From assembly GCA_021771115.1 (NCBI GenBank), contig JAETPP010000007.1:1-40371 (forward strand): a stretch of DNA of 40,371 nt, given 5' to 3'. How positions within the stretch are numbered: position 1 is the first letter of the stretch; every line of letters starts with the position of its first letter. The translations under genes and the position numbers were made by a program. Source of the DNA: Bacillota bacterium. GTDB taxonomy: Bacteria; Bacillota; Clostridia; Oscillospirales; Acutalibacteraceae. Shown here one piece after another: positions 24,842 to 32,646 of the stretch. The notes under the pieces were generated by a model. The model saw only the letters and a program-made list of their open reading frames with translations, searched no databases and had not been told where the DNA came from.

Positions 24842-25228
24842 TCAGACGACCGTATCAAGCTGGAAATCTGCGCTCTCCGCCACGATCTCAATAACCACCT
24901 TGTGCGGCAGGCAGACAATGGTTTCACCCACATAGGTCACCGGCCGGGTCTTGACGCAGATCTCATCCGGACAGTTTGCCGCAGAAATTCGGGCTTTGCC
25001 GTCTTCAATGACCAGCAGGTTTTCCTGTTCGCCTTTTTCACCTGTGGTGATGGGGATCTCAGCGTTTTCGCTCAGCGGGTACATCTCCGTAACGGTCCCG
25101 TTGATCTTCACGGCGGCAAAGGCTCCAGGTTCCCGGTTTGCACGATACAACAAGAATCCTGCCGCCGCTATCAAAACAATAGCGGCGACAAGAATCAGGT
25201 CATTGCGCGCAGAGCGGCATCTGTTCAT
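24842..25228 (-). CDS. NusG domain II-containing membrane-anchored protein
   Basis: This 128-residue protein has an N-terminal membrane anchor (ILVAAIVLIAAAGFLLY, about 12-28) and one extracytoplasmic NusG-II (PF07009-like) domain: VKINGTVTEMYPL, LLVIEDGKARISAANCPDEICV and IVCLPHKVVIEIV. Two cysteines in NCPDEIC plus the later CLPH form a conserved arrangement of this family. Its biochemical role is unknown; it repeatedly accompanies Rnf, Gx-transporter and ApbE genes. The start ATG overlaps the rnfB stop (ATGA), so translation is coupled to rnfB. It is not the transcription factor NusG. Confidence 0.9.
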   Translation of the reverse strand: MNRCRSARNDLILVAAIVLIAAAGFLLYRANREPGAFAAVKINGTVTEMYPLSENAEIPITTGEKGEQENLLVIEDGKARISAANCPDEICVKTRPVTYVGETIVCLPHKVVIEIVAESADFQLDTVV

Positions 25229-26031
25229 GAGGGATCAGCGGTCAGGTTCACCTTCTTGAGGGAACCGGTGGGGCACTGTTCTACGCAAAGGCCGCAGCCA
25301 ACACACTTGTCATAGTCGATCACTGCAAAGTTGTTGAGCACATGAATGGCGTCATTGGGGCAAGTCTTTTCGCACTTTTTGCAGCCAATGCAGGCGTTTT
25401 CACAGTTCTTGCGGGCCAGGGCTCCCTTGTCCGCATTACTGCAGGCCACAGCCACCACGGCGCTTCTGGGCACCATCTTAATGACAAACTTGGGGCAGGC
25501 GCTGGCGCACTTTCCGCAGCCGATGCACACAGAGGGATCAATATGGGACAGCCCATCATAGACGGAGATGGCGCCCACAGGACAGACATGCGCACAGTCG
25601 CCGCAGCCCAGGCAGCTGTAGTTACAGGCATAGGGCCCGCCATAAAGCATATTGGCAGCCTTACAGCTGACCATGCCCACGTAGTTGGCGTTGGTTTTGG
25701 CCGCATTGCAGTCGCCGTTACAGGACACAAAGGCAACCTTTGGTTCGCTGGATTCCACCTCTACGCCCAGAATGGCGGAGAGCTGTTCGGCCACGTCCGC
25801 GCCGCCGGGAACACAGAGGTTGGGCTGCGCCTTACCCGAAGCCACGGCCTCGGCATAGGCATCGCAGCCCGCGAAACCGCAGGCGCCGCAGTTGGCGCCG
25901 GGAAGGCAGCCACGGATCTCAATGGCCTTCTGATCCTCCTCCACCTTGAAGAAATGGGAGGCGATCACAAGCAGCAGACCGGCAATCAGGCCGACAGCCG
26001 CTACCACGAGCAGAGCAATTACAATTTGCAC
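25225..26031 (-). CDS. rnfB: Rnf complex subunit RnfB (iron-sulfur)
   Basis: This 268-residue subunit has an N-terminal membrane anchor (about 3-25). A 4Fe-4S domain follows with ligands C48, C51, C56 and C73 (LPGANCGACGFAGC). Four ferredoxin-type CxxCxxCxxxCP motifs come next: CLGCGDCAHVCP, CIGCGKCASACP, CIGCKKCEKTCP and CVGCGLCVEQCP. RnfB is the entry point for electrons from reduced ferredoxin on the cytoplasmic side and passes them to the membrane RnfA/E iron-sulfur centre. The extended cluster set fits clostridial and acetogen RnfB. It starts at GTG 26031, preceded by AAGGAGGGG, 14 nt after rnfA, and its stop overlaps the NusG-II start. Confidence 0.97.
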   Translation of the reverse strand: MQIVIALLVVAAVGLIAGLLLVIASHFFKVEEDQKAIEIRGCLPGANCGACGFAGCDAYAEAVASGKAQPNLCVPGGADVAEQLSAILGVEVESSEPKVAFVSCNGDCNAAKTNANYVGMVSCKAANMLYGGPYACNYSCLGCGDCAHVCPVGAISVYDGLSHIDPSVCIGCGKCASACPKFVIKMVPRSAVVAVACSNADKGALARKNCENACIGCKKCEKTCPNDAIHVLNNFAVIDYDKCVGCGLCVEQCPTGSLKKVNLTADPS

Positions 26032-26045
26032 GATACTTCCCCTCC

Positions 26046-26660
26046 TTATGCCAGAAGATTTTCAACGATCCCCGCAAAGCCGAAGAATGCCATGGAAATA
26101 AAGGACGCGGCAATCAACGTAACCGGAAGGCCCTTGAAGCTGGCGGGCACGTTGCTTTCCTCAATGCGGGAACGCATTCCGGAAAAGAGCACCATGGCCA
26201 GCAGGAAGCCCAAACCGCAGCCCAGAGAGCTGACAATGGAGAACAGAAACGCGTTGGGCTCGGTAACGCCGTAATCGGTGATATTGTTGATAGTAACGCC
26301 CAAAACGGCGCAGTTTGTGGTAATCAGGGGAAGGTACACACCCAGGCTCTTGTGAAGAGCGGGAATGAACTTCTTCAGAAAGATCTCAATAAACTGAACC
26401 AGGGCCGCGATGACAAGGATGAACATGATGGTCTGCATATAGCCCATGCCCAGAGGCTCCAGAACGAACGCCTGGATGGGCCAGGTAACGGCCGTGGCCA
26501 CCAGCATCACAAAGATGACGGAAAGACCCATGCCCACCGACTGATTCACCTTTTTGGAAACGCCCAGGAAAGGGCAAATGCCCAGGAAACGGCTGAGGAC
26601 ATAGTTGTCCACCAGGACAGAGGACATAATGATGATAATCAGGGTTTTTGCCAGTTCCAT
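26046..26660 (-). CDS. rnfA: Rnf complex membrane subunit RnfA
   Basis: This 204-residue polytopic membrane protein includes VDNYVLSRFLGICPFLGVSKK and LPLITTNCAVLGVTINN. C29 and C117 are the conserved cysteines that, with the matching pair in RnfE, hold the intramembrane [2Fe-2S] centre described for Rnf and Na+-NQR relatives. RnfA and RnfE form a pseudo-symmetric pair thought to couple electron transfer across the membrane with Na+ or H+ translocation. The ATG directly abuts the rnfE stop (TAAATG) and its ribosome site AAGGAGG lies inside rnfE, so the two are translationally coupled. Length and motifs are normal. Confidence 0.97.
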   Translation of the reverse strand: MELAKTLIIIIMSSVLVDNYVLSRFLGICPFLGVSKKVNQSVGMGLSVIFVMLVATAVTWPIQAFVLEPLGMGYMQTIMFILVIAALVQFIEIFLKKFIPALHKSLGVYLPLITTNCAVLGVTINNITDYGVTEPNAFLFSIVSSLGCGLGFLLAMVLFSGMRSRIEESNVPASFKGLPVTLIAASFISMAFFGFAGIVENLLA

Positions 26661-27368
26661 TTACTTTTCCTCCTTTTCTTCAGAGGCAGAGTCTGACCCG
26701 CAGCTGCCGCTGCAGCCGGCTACAGCGGGGCAGCCCGCGCAGGAGAATTCCTTCTTCTTGATGACCTTTCCCTTGGTGATCCTGTTGACCACGGCAATCA
26801 GACAGCCGTACACCAGAAGTCCGCCGGGGGCCTTGCCCAGAATGCTGATGGTAAGACCGTTGTTCACCAGGAAAGGGATCTCGTGACCGGCAAAGGAACC
26901 GGCGCCCAGAATCTCCCGGACGATGGACATGGCCAGCAGGGCGATGGTAAAGCCCAAGCCCATGCCGATACCATCCAGCGCGGACTTACCAATGGAATTC
27001 TTGCTGGCAAACATCTCGGCGCGGCCGAGAATGATGCAGTTGACGGTGATCAGGGCCAGGTATACGCCCAGCGTGGTGTACAGATCGGGCAGAAGCGCGT
27101 GGATCACCATCTGAACCACGGTCACAAATCCGGCAATCACTACAATATAGCAGGGGATTCGCACCGTATCGGGAATGAACTTCCGCAGAGCGGAAATTAC
27201 GATGTTCGAGCAGACAAGAACTGCCAGAGTGGCAAGCCCCATGCCCAGGGCGCCGTTGACAGTGGTGGTAGTGGCCAGCGTAGGGCAGGTGCCCAAAATG
27301 AGAACGAAAACGGGGTTCTCACGAAGGAGGCCTTTCAGCAGAATGGACATACTATTTTCTTTTTTCAC
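26661..27368 (-). CDS. rnfE: Rnf complex membrane subunit RnfE with cysteine-rich tail
   Basis: This 235-residue membrane subunit has typical sequence LRENPVFVLILGTCPTLATTTT and LALITVNCIILGRAE. C28 and C111 are the predicted [2Fe-2S] ligands partnered with RnfA. Residues after about 204 form an unusual tail, KKKEFSCAGCPAVAGCSGSC followed by an acidic stretch, adding four cysteines in CxxC-x5-CxxxC spacing absent from the RnfE core family. The start is taken as GTG 27368, using AAGGAG near the end of rnfG; ATG 27350 lacks a clear ribosome site. It lies 2 nt after rnfG. The tail may bind a metal or cluster, or be a redox thiol site (inference). Confidence 0.95.
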   Translation of the reverse strand: MKKENSMSILLKGLLRENPVFVLILGTCPTLATTTTVNGALGMGLATLAVLVCSNIVISALRKFIPDTVRIPCYIVVIAGFVTVVQMVIHALLPDLYTTLGVYLALITVNCIILGRAEMFASKNSIGKSALDGIGMGLGFTIALLAMSIVREILGAGSFAGHEIPFLVNNGLTISILGKAPGGLLVYGCLIAVVNRITKGKVIKKKEFSCAGCPAVAGCSGSCGSDSASEEKEEK

Positions 27369-27370
27369 CT

Positions 27371-28552
27371 TTACGCAACTCCTTCCATGAGCTTGACTGC
27401 CTCGAATGCCTTGGAGAGACCGGTCTTGTATCCCTTAGACGTGAAGGTGGCGCCGCTGATGCCGTCAATGCCGTCCAGCGTATCCTCCGTAGCGCCGTTA
27501 AAACGTGTATAGAATTCCTTTTTCCCGCAGGCGTCGCCGATATTCTCGCTCTCATGCTGCTCCTCGGTGAAACAGGAGATGATCCGGCCGTCGGGAGTGA
27601 CAGCAACCTTAATGTAGATGTACTCACCGGAAGGATTGTAGTACGCATCGCCGTTGATGCCGAAGCCTGCCGCATGGAGCCGGAGCACATAGTTGCCGCT
27701 GGCAGTCTTGAATGCCTGATCAATGTGAGAAGGCATATCGGCATACTGGGTGAGATCCACTTCCTCCATGGAAGAGGCTGCCATGATCGCCGCCTGGGCT
27801 TCCACGTTGGCCTTAACGTCGGCCGGCACATCGGAAAGTACCGTGCCGGAAGCGTCTACGCCCACAAACTGGGCCTCTTCTCCCTCGCCTACCACGTAGA
27901 CGGAGCCGGAGCCGTTGTCCGCCGCGTACACAGCGGATACGCCGTCCAGCTCTTCGCAGAGAAAGACCTCGGTGAAGGCGTCGCCCTCGGGCAGAGCCTC
28001 TGCCAGGCTGTCGGCAATGATCTCTTCTTCAGAACGGATGTCCACGCTGCCGCCGCCCAGAATAATGGCGCTGTTCAACGCGTCCTTGACGGCGTTCCGG
28101 TAATTAGAGGTGGTCATGGTAGCGCCGGCGATCGTATCCATGCTGTCGATGGTATCCGCCGTAGCGCCCACCAACGTGCTGCCGTATTCCTGTTCCTTAC
28201 CCAGCGTTTCGTTGCTGGACAGGCACACGGCGCCGGACACAGCGCCATTGGCGTCCACACCGCACATGATGATCATGTCGGGACCATAGCCGGTGGTATT
28301 GAGCTGTACCACCGCACCGCCGTTGGAGGCAGTATACGCCTCCTGGACTGTGGCGGGCAGCTCGTACGCCGTCAGGTCCACCTGCTCAAAGGTACCCCCA
28401 TCAGGCAAAACATCCAGCAGAGCGCCGCTGGCCTTGGCCTGATCGTTTTTCTCAATAATGGGCGCGGTAAACTGATCGGTAACTGCCAGAAGGGCGGCAA
28501 CCACCGCGCAGATGACTGTGAGAGAGACAATACTTTTCAGATAATTTTTCAT
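27371..28552 (-). CDS. rnfG: RnfG-type subunit with duplicated FMN-binding domain
   Basis: This 393-residue protein is about twice the usual RnfG length (near 200 aa). One N-terminal transmembrane helix (IVSLTVICAVVAALLAV) is followed by two FMN-binding domains outside the membrane. Domain 1 (about 60-165) ends in DTIAGATMTTSNYRNAV with candidate flavinylation Thr145. Domain 2 (about 200-390) ends in GISGATFTSKGYKTGL with Thr369 in a canonical SGAT motif. RnfG takes part in periplasm-side electron transfer between the RnfA/E cluster and RnfD/C. A second FMN could lengthen or branch the path. The start ATG overlaps the rnfD stop by 4 nt with GGAGGCGATAAG as ribosome site. ApbE encoded nearby is the expected FMN-attaching enzyme. 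The long spacer between domains is acidic and alanine-rich. Confidence 0.93.
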   Translation of the reverse strand: MKNYLKSIVSLTVICAVVAALLAVTDQFTAPIIEKNDQAKASGALLDVLPDGGTFEQVDLTAYELPATVQEAYTASNGGAVVQLNTTGYGPDMIIMCGVDANGAVSGAVCLSSNETLGKEQEYGSTLVGATADTIDSMDTIAGATMTTSNYRNAVKDALNSAIILGGGSVDIRSEEEIIADSLAEALPEGDAFTEVFLCEELDGVSAVYAADNGSGSVYVVGEGEEAQFVGVDASGTVLSDVPADVKANVEAQAAIMAASSMEEVDLTQYADMPSHIDQAFKTASGNYVLRLHAAGFGINGDAYYNPSGEYIYIKVAVTPDGRIISCFTEEQHESENIGDACGKKEFYTRFNGATEDTLDGIDGISGATFTSKGYKTGLSKAFEAVKLMEGVA

Positions 28553-29475
28553 TTCTTATCGCCTCCAAACAGTTTACGGTTACATTTTGCATCAATAAAA
28601 GGATTGACAATGTTCATCAGCAGAATGGCAAAGGAAACACCCTCCGGGTAAACGCCCCAGAAGCGGATCAGCACGGTGATCACACCGGCGCCGATACCAA
28701 AGATGATTTTGCCCACCGCGTTAATGGGAGAGGTCACATAATCCGTGGCCATGAAGAAAGCGCCGATCAGAAGGCCGCCGGACAGCACCCAGGCCAATGC
28801 CGCCTCCATGTCTCCGCCCTCCAGCAAAAGAGTGAACAGGAACACTGTGCCAATAAAGGCCACGGGGATGTGCCAGCTGATCACCCTGCGGATCAACAGA
28901 TAGACGCCGCCGATAATCAGCGCCAACGCGCAGGTCTCACCGATAGCGCCGCCGTTTTTGCCCAGGAAAAGATCCAGCAGGCTGGGGGCCACGCCATTGT
29001 CCAAATCCGTCAAGGGAGTGGCGCCGGAGGCGGAATCCATTCCCTTGGGGAACACCGCAGAGGTCATGGAGCCAAAAGCCAGCAGCATGAACACGCGGGC
29101 AGTGATGGCGGGGTTCACGATATTCTTGCCCAGGCCGCCGAACACGCCCTTGACAAGCACCACCGCAAAGACAGCGCCTACAGCGGCCTGCCACAGGGGG
29201 ACACTGGCGGGAAGGTTCAGGGCCAGAAGAAGGCCGGTGACAACACAGCTCAGGTCGCCGATGGTCTGGTCTCTTTTCAGAATGAGATTGAACAGAAATT
29301 CGCCGAGAACGGCGGACGCCACGCAGACCGCAATCACCAGCAGAGCGTCAAGGCCGAAGAGGATCACTCCTGCGATCGTTGCGGGAAGCAGAGCCAGAAT
29401 GACGTCCAGCATGACGCCGCCGGTGGTCTTCCTGCCGTGAATATGAGGAGAAACCGCAATGTTTAGCTTTTCCAT
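28549..29475 (-). CDS. rnfD: Rnf complex membrane subunit RnfD (flavinylated)
   Basis: This 308-residue polytopic membrane protein is homologous to NqrB. The start region SPHIHGRKTTGGVMLDV and the segment FGGLGKNIVNPAITARVFML are family hallmarks. SGATPL places the covalent FMN at Thr153. The C-terminus WGVYPEGVSFAILLMNIVNPFID is also typical. RnfD carries electrons within the membrane, together with RnfG and RnfC, toward NAD+ and is a candidate ion-translocating subunit. The start overlaps the rnfC stop by one base (TAATG). Length is slightly short for the family but no conserved segment seems missing. Confidence 0.97.
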   Translation of the reverse strand: MEKLNIAVSPHIHGRKTTGGVMLDVILALLPATIAGVILFGLDALLVIAVCVASAVLGEFLFNLILKRDQTIGDLSCVVTGLLLALNLPASVPLWQAAVGAVFAVVLVKGVFGGLGKNIVNPAITARVFMLLAFGSMTSAVFPKGMDSASGATPLTDLDNGVAPSLLDLFLGKNGGAIGETCALALIIGGVYLLIRRVISWHIPVAFIGTVFLFTLLLEGGDMEAALAWVLSGGLLIGAFFMATDYVTSPINAVGKIIFGIGAGVITVLIRFWGVYPEGVSFAILLMNIVNPFIDAKCNRKLFGGDKK

Positions 29476-30788
29476 TATGCATTTGCCTCCTTTTGCTTAT
29501 ACTCCCGCAAAGCTGCCTTGGCCAGCTTGTTTGTCTGCACTAGCGGGCGGTTGGCAGGACAGCCGAACGAGCAGCAGCCGCACTCCATGCAGAGCTCTAC
29601 GCCTGCCTTGATGGCCATTTCCATATCACCGCTGTCATACCCTCTGGCAATCGCCGGCACGTTGATGCCGAAGGGGCAGTGGTTCACACAGGCGCCGCAA
29701 TGGATGCAGGCAGTGGTTTTGGGTGTTTTTGTCTCGTTCTTATCCAGAGCCAGAATAGCGTTGGTCTGTTTCAGAACGGGAGCCTCCAGATCCGCTACGG
29801 CAATACCCATCATGGGTCCGCCGTACAGGACTTTATCCGGGTCGCAGGTAAGGCCGCCGCAGAACTCGAACACATCACCCAGAGCCGTACCGATGGGAAC
29901 AATGACGTTTTTGGGCTCTTTGACAGCGGCGCCGTCTACTGTGATGGTCCTTTCCACCAGAGGCATGCCCGTTTCCAGGTACATCCCGATATTGGCCATC
30001 GTAGAGGAGTTGCACACCACGCAGCCCGCATCGATAGGCAGCTGCCCTTGTTTGATCACCCTGCCGGTGGTGTGGTAAACCAGCACCTTTTCACCGCCCT
30101 GGGGGTAAATGGAGGGCAGCTCCGCCACGGAGACCTTGCCGTTTTGCTGGGCCAGCTCCTTCATCTTGGCGACGGCTTCCGGCTTATTCTTTTCGATACC
30201 GATGATGACCTTGTCAAAAGCAAACCAGGCATCCAGAGCCTCAATTGCGCGGGCTATGTAATCCGCCTTCTCCACCATGGTGATGGAATCGCTGGTGATG
30301 TAAGGCTCGCACTCAGCGCCGTTGATCACCAAAATTTCGATCTTCTTGTCGGTGGCGAACTTAGCATAGGTGGGAAAGCCTGCGCCGCCAAGGCCTACAA
30401 GGCCGCTCTTTTTCAGAGCCTCCAGCATGTCCTCCCGGCTGTGGATCGCCGGAGGGGCGATAGTGGGATCGGGCGTCATGGACCCATCCGATTCAATGGT
30501 GACCGCCGGTGCAGTGCTTCCGTTGGAGAGCACCATATCGTCTACCTTTTTCACCGTTCCCGACACGCTGGCATAAATGGGAGAGGAAATGAATCCGTTC
30601 TGTTCGGCAATCAGCGTTCCCACATCCACATGATCCCCGACTGCAACCACAGGGGTGGCGGGCTTGCCAATATGCATCACCATGGGAATGGTAACGCTTT
30701 TTACGTCCGTCATCCTGACCGGGGACATATTGGCCGTGTGTTTTCTGTGAGGCACATGAATACCGCGAAGAGAAACTGCCATGTGCAT
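29475..30788 (-). CDS. rnfC: Rnf complex subunit RnfC (NADH-side)
   Basis: This 437-residue peripheral subunit oxidises or reduces NAD(H) on the cytoplasmic face. The N-terminus has RGIHVPHRKHTA, and a biotinyl/lipoyl-like barrel follows. The NADH/FMN site is marked by GLVGLGGAGFPTYAKF (about 128-143) and NGAECEPYITSD. Two 4Fe-4S motifs come near the end: C361, C364, C367, C371 (CIHCGACVNHCP) and C400, C403, C406, C410 (CMECGCCSFGCP). ATG 30788 has AAAGG in good position; the frame extends further only through an unlikely GTG at 30845 beyond the ribosome site. An ATG two codons later (30782) is equally possible. It is the first gene of the operon, behind a consensus promoter. Confidence 0.96.
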   Translation of the reverse strand: MHMAVSLRGIHVPHRKHTANMSPVRMTDVKSVTIPMVMHIGKPATPVVAVGDHVDVGTLIAEQNGFISSPIYASVSGTVKKVDDMVLSNGSTAPAVTIESDGSMTPDPTIAPPAIHSREDMLEALKKSGLVGLGGAGFPTYAKFATDKKIEILVINGAECEPYITSDSITMVEKADYIARAIEALDAWFAFDKVIIGIEKNKPEAVAKMKELAQQNGKVSVAELPSIYPQGGEKVLVYHTTGRVIKQGQLPIDAGCVVCNSSTMANIGMYLETGMPLVERTITVDGAAVKEPKNVIVPIGTALGDVFEFCGGLTCDPDKVLYGGPMMGIAVADLEAPVLKQTNAILALDKNETKTPKTTACIHCGACVNHCPFGINVPAIARGYDSGDMEMAIKAGVELCMECGCCSFGCPANRPLVQTNKLAKAALREYKQKEANA

Positions 30789-30860
30789 TGACCTACCTTT
30801 CCATATTTGTGTGTTTCTGCGGGAAATCGAAACGAGCCGCGTCACACTACATGCTATTCA

Positions 30861-30889
30861 ATTATAAATTGCGCCTCAAAATATGTCAA
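30861..30889 (-). promoter_or_regulatory. Perfect-consensus sigma-A promoter of the rnf operon
   Basis: TTGACA (30889-30884) and TATAAT (30866-30861) are separated by exactly 17 nt. The transcript would start near 30854, leaving a 5' leader of about 65 nt. No obvious operator or riboswitch is seen, suggesting strong constitutive expression. Confidence 0.9.
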
Positions 30890-30946
30890 CAGAACCACCG
30901 ATTTTTTCGTAATTTACTTTTCCTTCCAGAGATTGCTCCTTTCTTC

Positions 30947-30976
30947 TTGACTTTCCGACAGGAAGTGGAGTATCAT
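30947..30976 (+). promoter_or_regulatory. Promoter of the Mrp/Mbh-like operon
   Basis: TTGACT (30947-30952) and TATCAT (30971-30976) have an 18-nt spacer. Transcription from about 30983 gives an unusually long leader of about 225 nt before the first start codon at 31208. The 419-nt intergenic region 30789-31207 thus holds two back-to-back promoters. Confidence 0.6.
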
Positions 30977-31030
30977 TGAGCTGTTTAGGCTTTATGGGAT
31001 GATTGAAAAATCAAAAACACCGTCCTTTTT

Positions 31031-31183
31031 GCCCGGAAGCGGGCGCTTTCTGCGTCAAAAATCCTCGAAAACCGAAAGGTTTTCTGCGGTTTTTGGCTTG
31101 GAATCACCTACTCCTGCACAAAAATCCGGCATTTTCTCTATTTTCAATACAATCCCCAGGCCCCAAACCCTGTATTGTTTTTT
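31031..31183 (+). promoter_or_regulatory. Structured 5' leader of the antiporter operon, possible attenuator
   Basis: Within the leader, GCCCG/CGGGC (31031-31035 with 31040-31044) and GAAAACC/GGTTTTC closed by a GAAA tetraloop (31067-31073 with 31078-31084) form small hairpins. The latter competes with AAAACCG/CGGTTTT (31068-31074 with 31087-31093). A weak terminator-like hairpin, CAATACA/TGTATTG (31145-31151 with 31171-31177), is followed by T6 just before the ribosome site. No known riboswitch class was recognised. Confidence 0.4.
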
Positions 31184-31207
31184 CGTCAGCCTGAAGGAGG
31201 TGCAGAT

Positions 31208-31681
31208 ATGCTGATTTTACTGTTTATCCTGTGGATCGTACTCAACGGCAGGTTTACCTGGGACACTGGAATGCTGCAGATCGTGATCGTGGGCATTCTG
31301 GTAGCGGCGCTGGTTTACGCCTTTATCCGCCGCACCTTGGGATACTCCCTGAAAACGGAGCTCCGCCTGCTCAGAAAAGCTCCTCTGCTGCTGGCCTACG
31401 CCCTTCTGTTGATCAAGGAAGTGGTGGCCGCCAACGTGCAGATGATGCGGCTGGTGCTTCGGAAGGATCTGGAACTCCACCCTGTCATGGTGAAGATCAG
31501 ACCGCCGCTGAAGGCCCGGGCCACGCGGGTGCTTCTGGCTAACTCCATCACCCTCACCCCCGGAACCATCACCGCAGAGGTGGACGGCGACGAACTGATC
31601 GTCCACTGCGTTGACCGAACGTTTTCCGAGGGAATGGAAAACAGCTCCTTTGTAAAAATGCTGGAAAGGTTGGAAAAGTAA
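31208..31681 (+). CDS. mrpE: Mrp antiporter subunit E / MbhA-like
   Basis: This 157-residue membrane protein begins with LILLFILWIVLNGRFTWDT. The conserved MnhE/MrpE segment is ANSITLTPGTITAEVDGDELIVHCVD. The start is ATG 31208 with GAAGGAGGTG upstream; the longer frame from 31175 runs through this ribosome site and is rejected. MrpE is a small accessory subunit needed for assembly of the multi-subunit Na+/H+ antiporter, and it corresponds to MbhA in the Pyrococcus membrane-bound hydrogenase. It opens an operon in which nearly all genes overlap or touch. Confidence 0.93.
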   Translation: MLILLFILWIVLNGRFTWDTGMLQIVIVGILVAALVYAFIRRTLGYSLKTELRLLRKAPLLLAYALLLIKEVVAANVQMMRLVLRKDLELHPVMVKIRPPLKARATRVLLANSITLTPGTITAEVDGDELIVHCVDRTFSEGMENSSFVKMLERLEK

Positions 31682-31682
31682 A

Positions 31683-31985
31683 GTGATAGAGCAGGCCTAT
31701 TTTTATTTGTATGCCGCTGTTCTTCTGGGACTGGGCGTTGCAGCGGTGGTCGCCCTGATCCGTTCTGTTACGGCAGGAAATATCATCGGCAAGTTTATCG
31801 GCATCAACATGCTGACCACCATCACGGTTATCATCATCTGTGTGCTGGCCCTTCTTTTCGGCGAGAGCTATCTCCCCGACATTGCTGTCATCTATGCGCT
31901 GCTCAGCTGTATTGCGGTAGTGCTTCTCAGCAAAATTTACATCAGCCTGTTTAAAAAAGGTGGAAAAGGAGGCAGGAAGGAATGA
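31683..31985 (+). CDS. mrpF: Mrp antiporter subunit F / MbhB-like
   Basis: This 100-residue protein has three hydrophobic segments and the MrpF core GNIIGKFIGINMLTTITVIII then YLPDIAVIYALLSCIAVVLLSKI, with the typical membrane Asp (D66 in LPDIA). It is a small structural subunit of the antiporter bundle. The start is GTG 31683, one base after the mrpE stop, with GGAAAAG as ribosome site. The next gene overlaps by 4 nt. The length is normal for the family. Confidence 0.92.
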   Translation: MIEQAYFYLYAAVLLGLGVAAVVALIRSVTAGNIIGKFIGINMLTTITVIIICVLALLFGESYLPDIAVIYALLSCIAVVLLSKIYISLFKKGGKGGRKE

Positions 31986-32341
31986 TAGAGTGGATTCGTT
32001 TTGGGTTAACAGCCCTTCTCTTCGGGGCGGGACTGATCGTCCTGTTCATCTCGCTTTTTGGAACCTTCCGGCTGAAGTATTCTCTGAACCGGATGCATTC
32101 CGCCGCCATGTGCGATACCCTGGTCCTTCTGCTCTGCATCGGAGCCTGCGTAATCGCCTCAGGCTTCCATGTGGTCTCTGTGAAATTTCTGCTGATCGTC
32201 TTTATCATCTGGTGCACCAGCCCGGTAACATCCCATGTGTTTGTAAAGGCAAAATACTTAACGGACGAAAATCTGTCAGAGCACTGTGACATTTCCTTTG
32301 AGAAAAAGATGGATGAAGAAAAAAAGGAGGAGGCAGAATGA
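31982..32341 (+). CDS. mrpG: Mrp antiporter subunit G / MbhC-like
   Basis: This 119-residue protein shows the MnhG/MrpG pattern: FGAGLIVLFISLFGTFRLKYSLNRMHSAAMCDTLV, then WCTSPVTSHVFVKAKYL, and a charged C-terminal tail. It is a three-helix accessory subunit. The start shares ATGA with mrpF, with GGAAAAGGAGG upstream. The order E-F-G followed by an MbhD gene copies mbhA-B-C-D of archaeal membrane-bound hydrogenase rather than the mrpA-to-G order of bacilli. Confidence 0.93.
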   Translation: MIEWIRFGLTALLFGAGLIVLFISLFGTFRLKYSLNRMHSAAMCDTLVLLLCIGACVIASGFHVVSVKFLLIVFIIWCTSPVTSHVFVKAKYLTDENLSEHCDISFEKKMDEEKKEEAE

Positions 32342-32646
32342 TGGAAACCTTTGTGACGATCCTGCGGATCCTGCTTCTGCTGTCTCTGATCGTCTGCGCC
32401 ATTGCGACGGCCCTTTCCAAAAAAGTGATGACCGCCGTGATCGTGTTCACCTCTTACAGCATCATCATGGCGGTGATCTGGCTGCTGCTGCGTTCTCCCG
32501 ACCTGGCCATTACCGAGGCCGCCGTAGGCGCCGGTGTCAATGGCGTGTTGTTTTTTCTGACCCTTCGCAAGCTCCATAAGATCGACAGAGAGAACGAAGC
32601 GAACAACAAAAAAGAGAAAGGGGAGGATCCTCGTGAAAAGCCGTAA
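32338..32646 (+). CDS. MbhD-like subunit (part of the MrpA C-terminal region)
   Basis: This 102-residue protein has three hydrophobic segments, and RSPDLAITEAAVGAGVNGVLFFLTL is the MbhD/DUF4040 signature with its conserved membrane Glu. In most bacteria this unit is fused to the end of MrpA; here it is separate, as in Mbh. It overlaps mrpG by 4 nt and the next gene by 14 nt, so translation is strongly coupled. A second in-frame ATG at 32341 is an equally good start. The tail is highly charged (RENEANNKKEKGEDPREKP). Confidence 0.88.
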   Translation: MMETFVTILRILLLLSLIVCAIATALSKKVMTAVIVFTSYSIIMAVIWLLLRSPDLAITEAAVGAGVNGVLFFLTLRKLHKIDRENEANNKKEKGEDPREKP

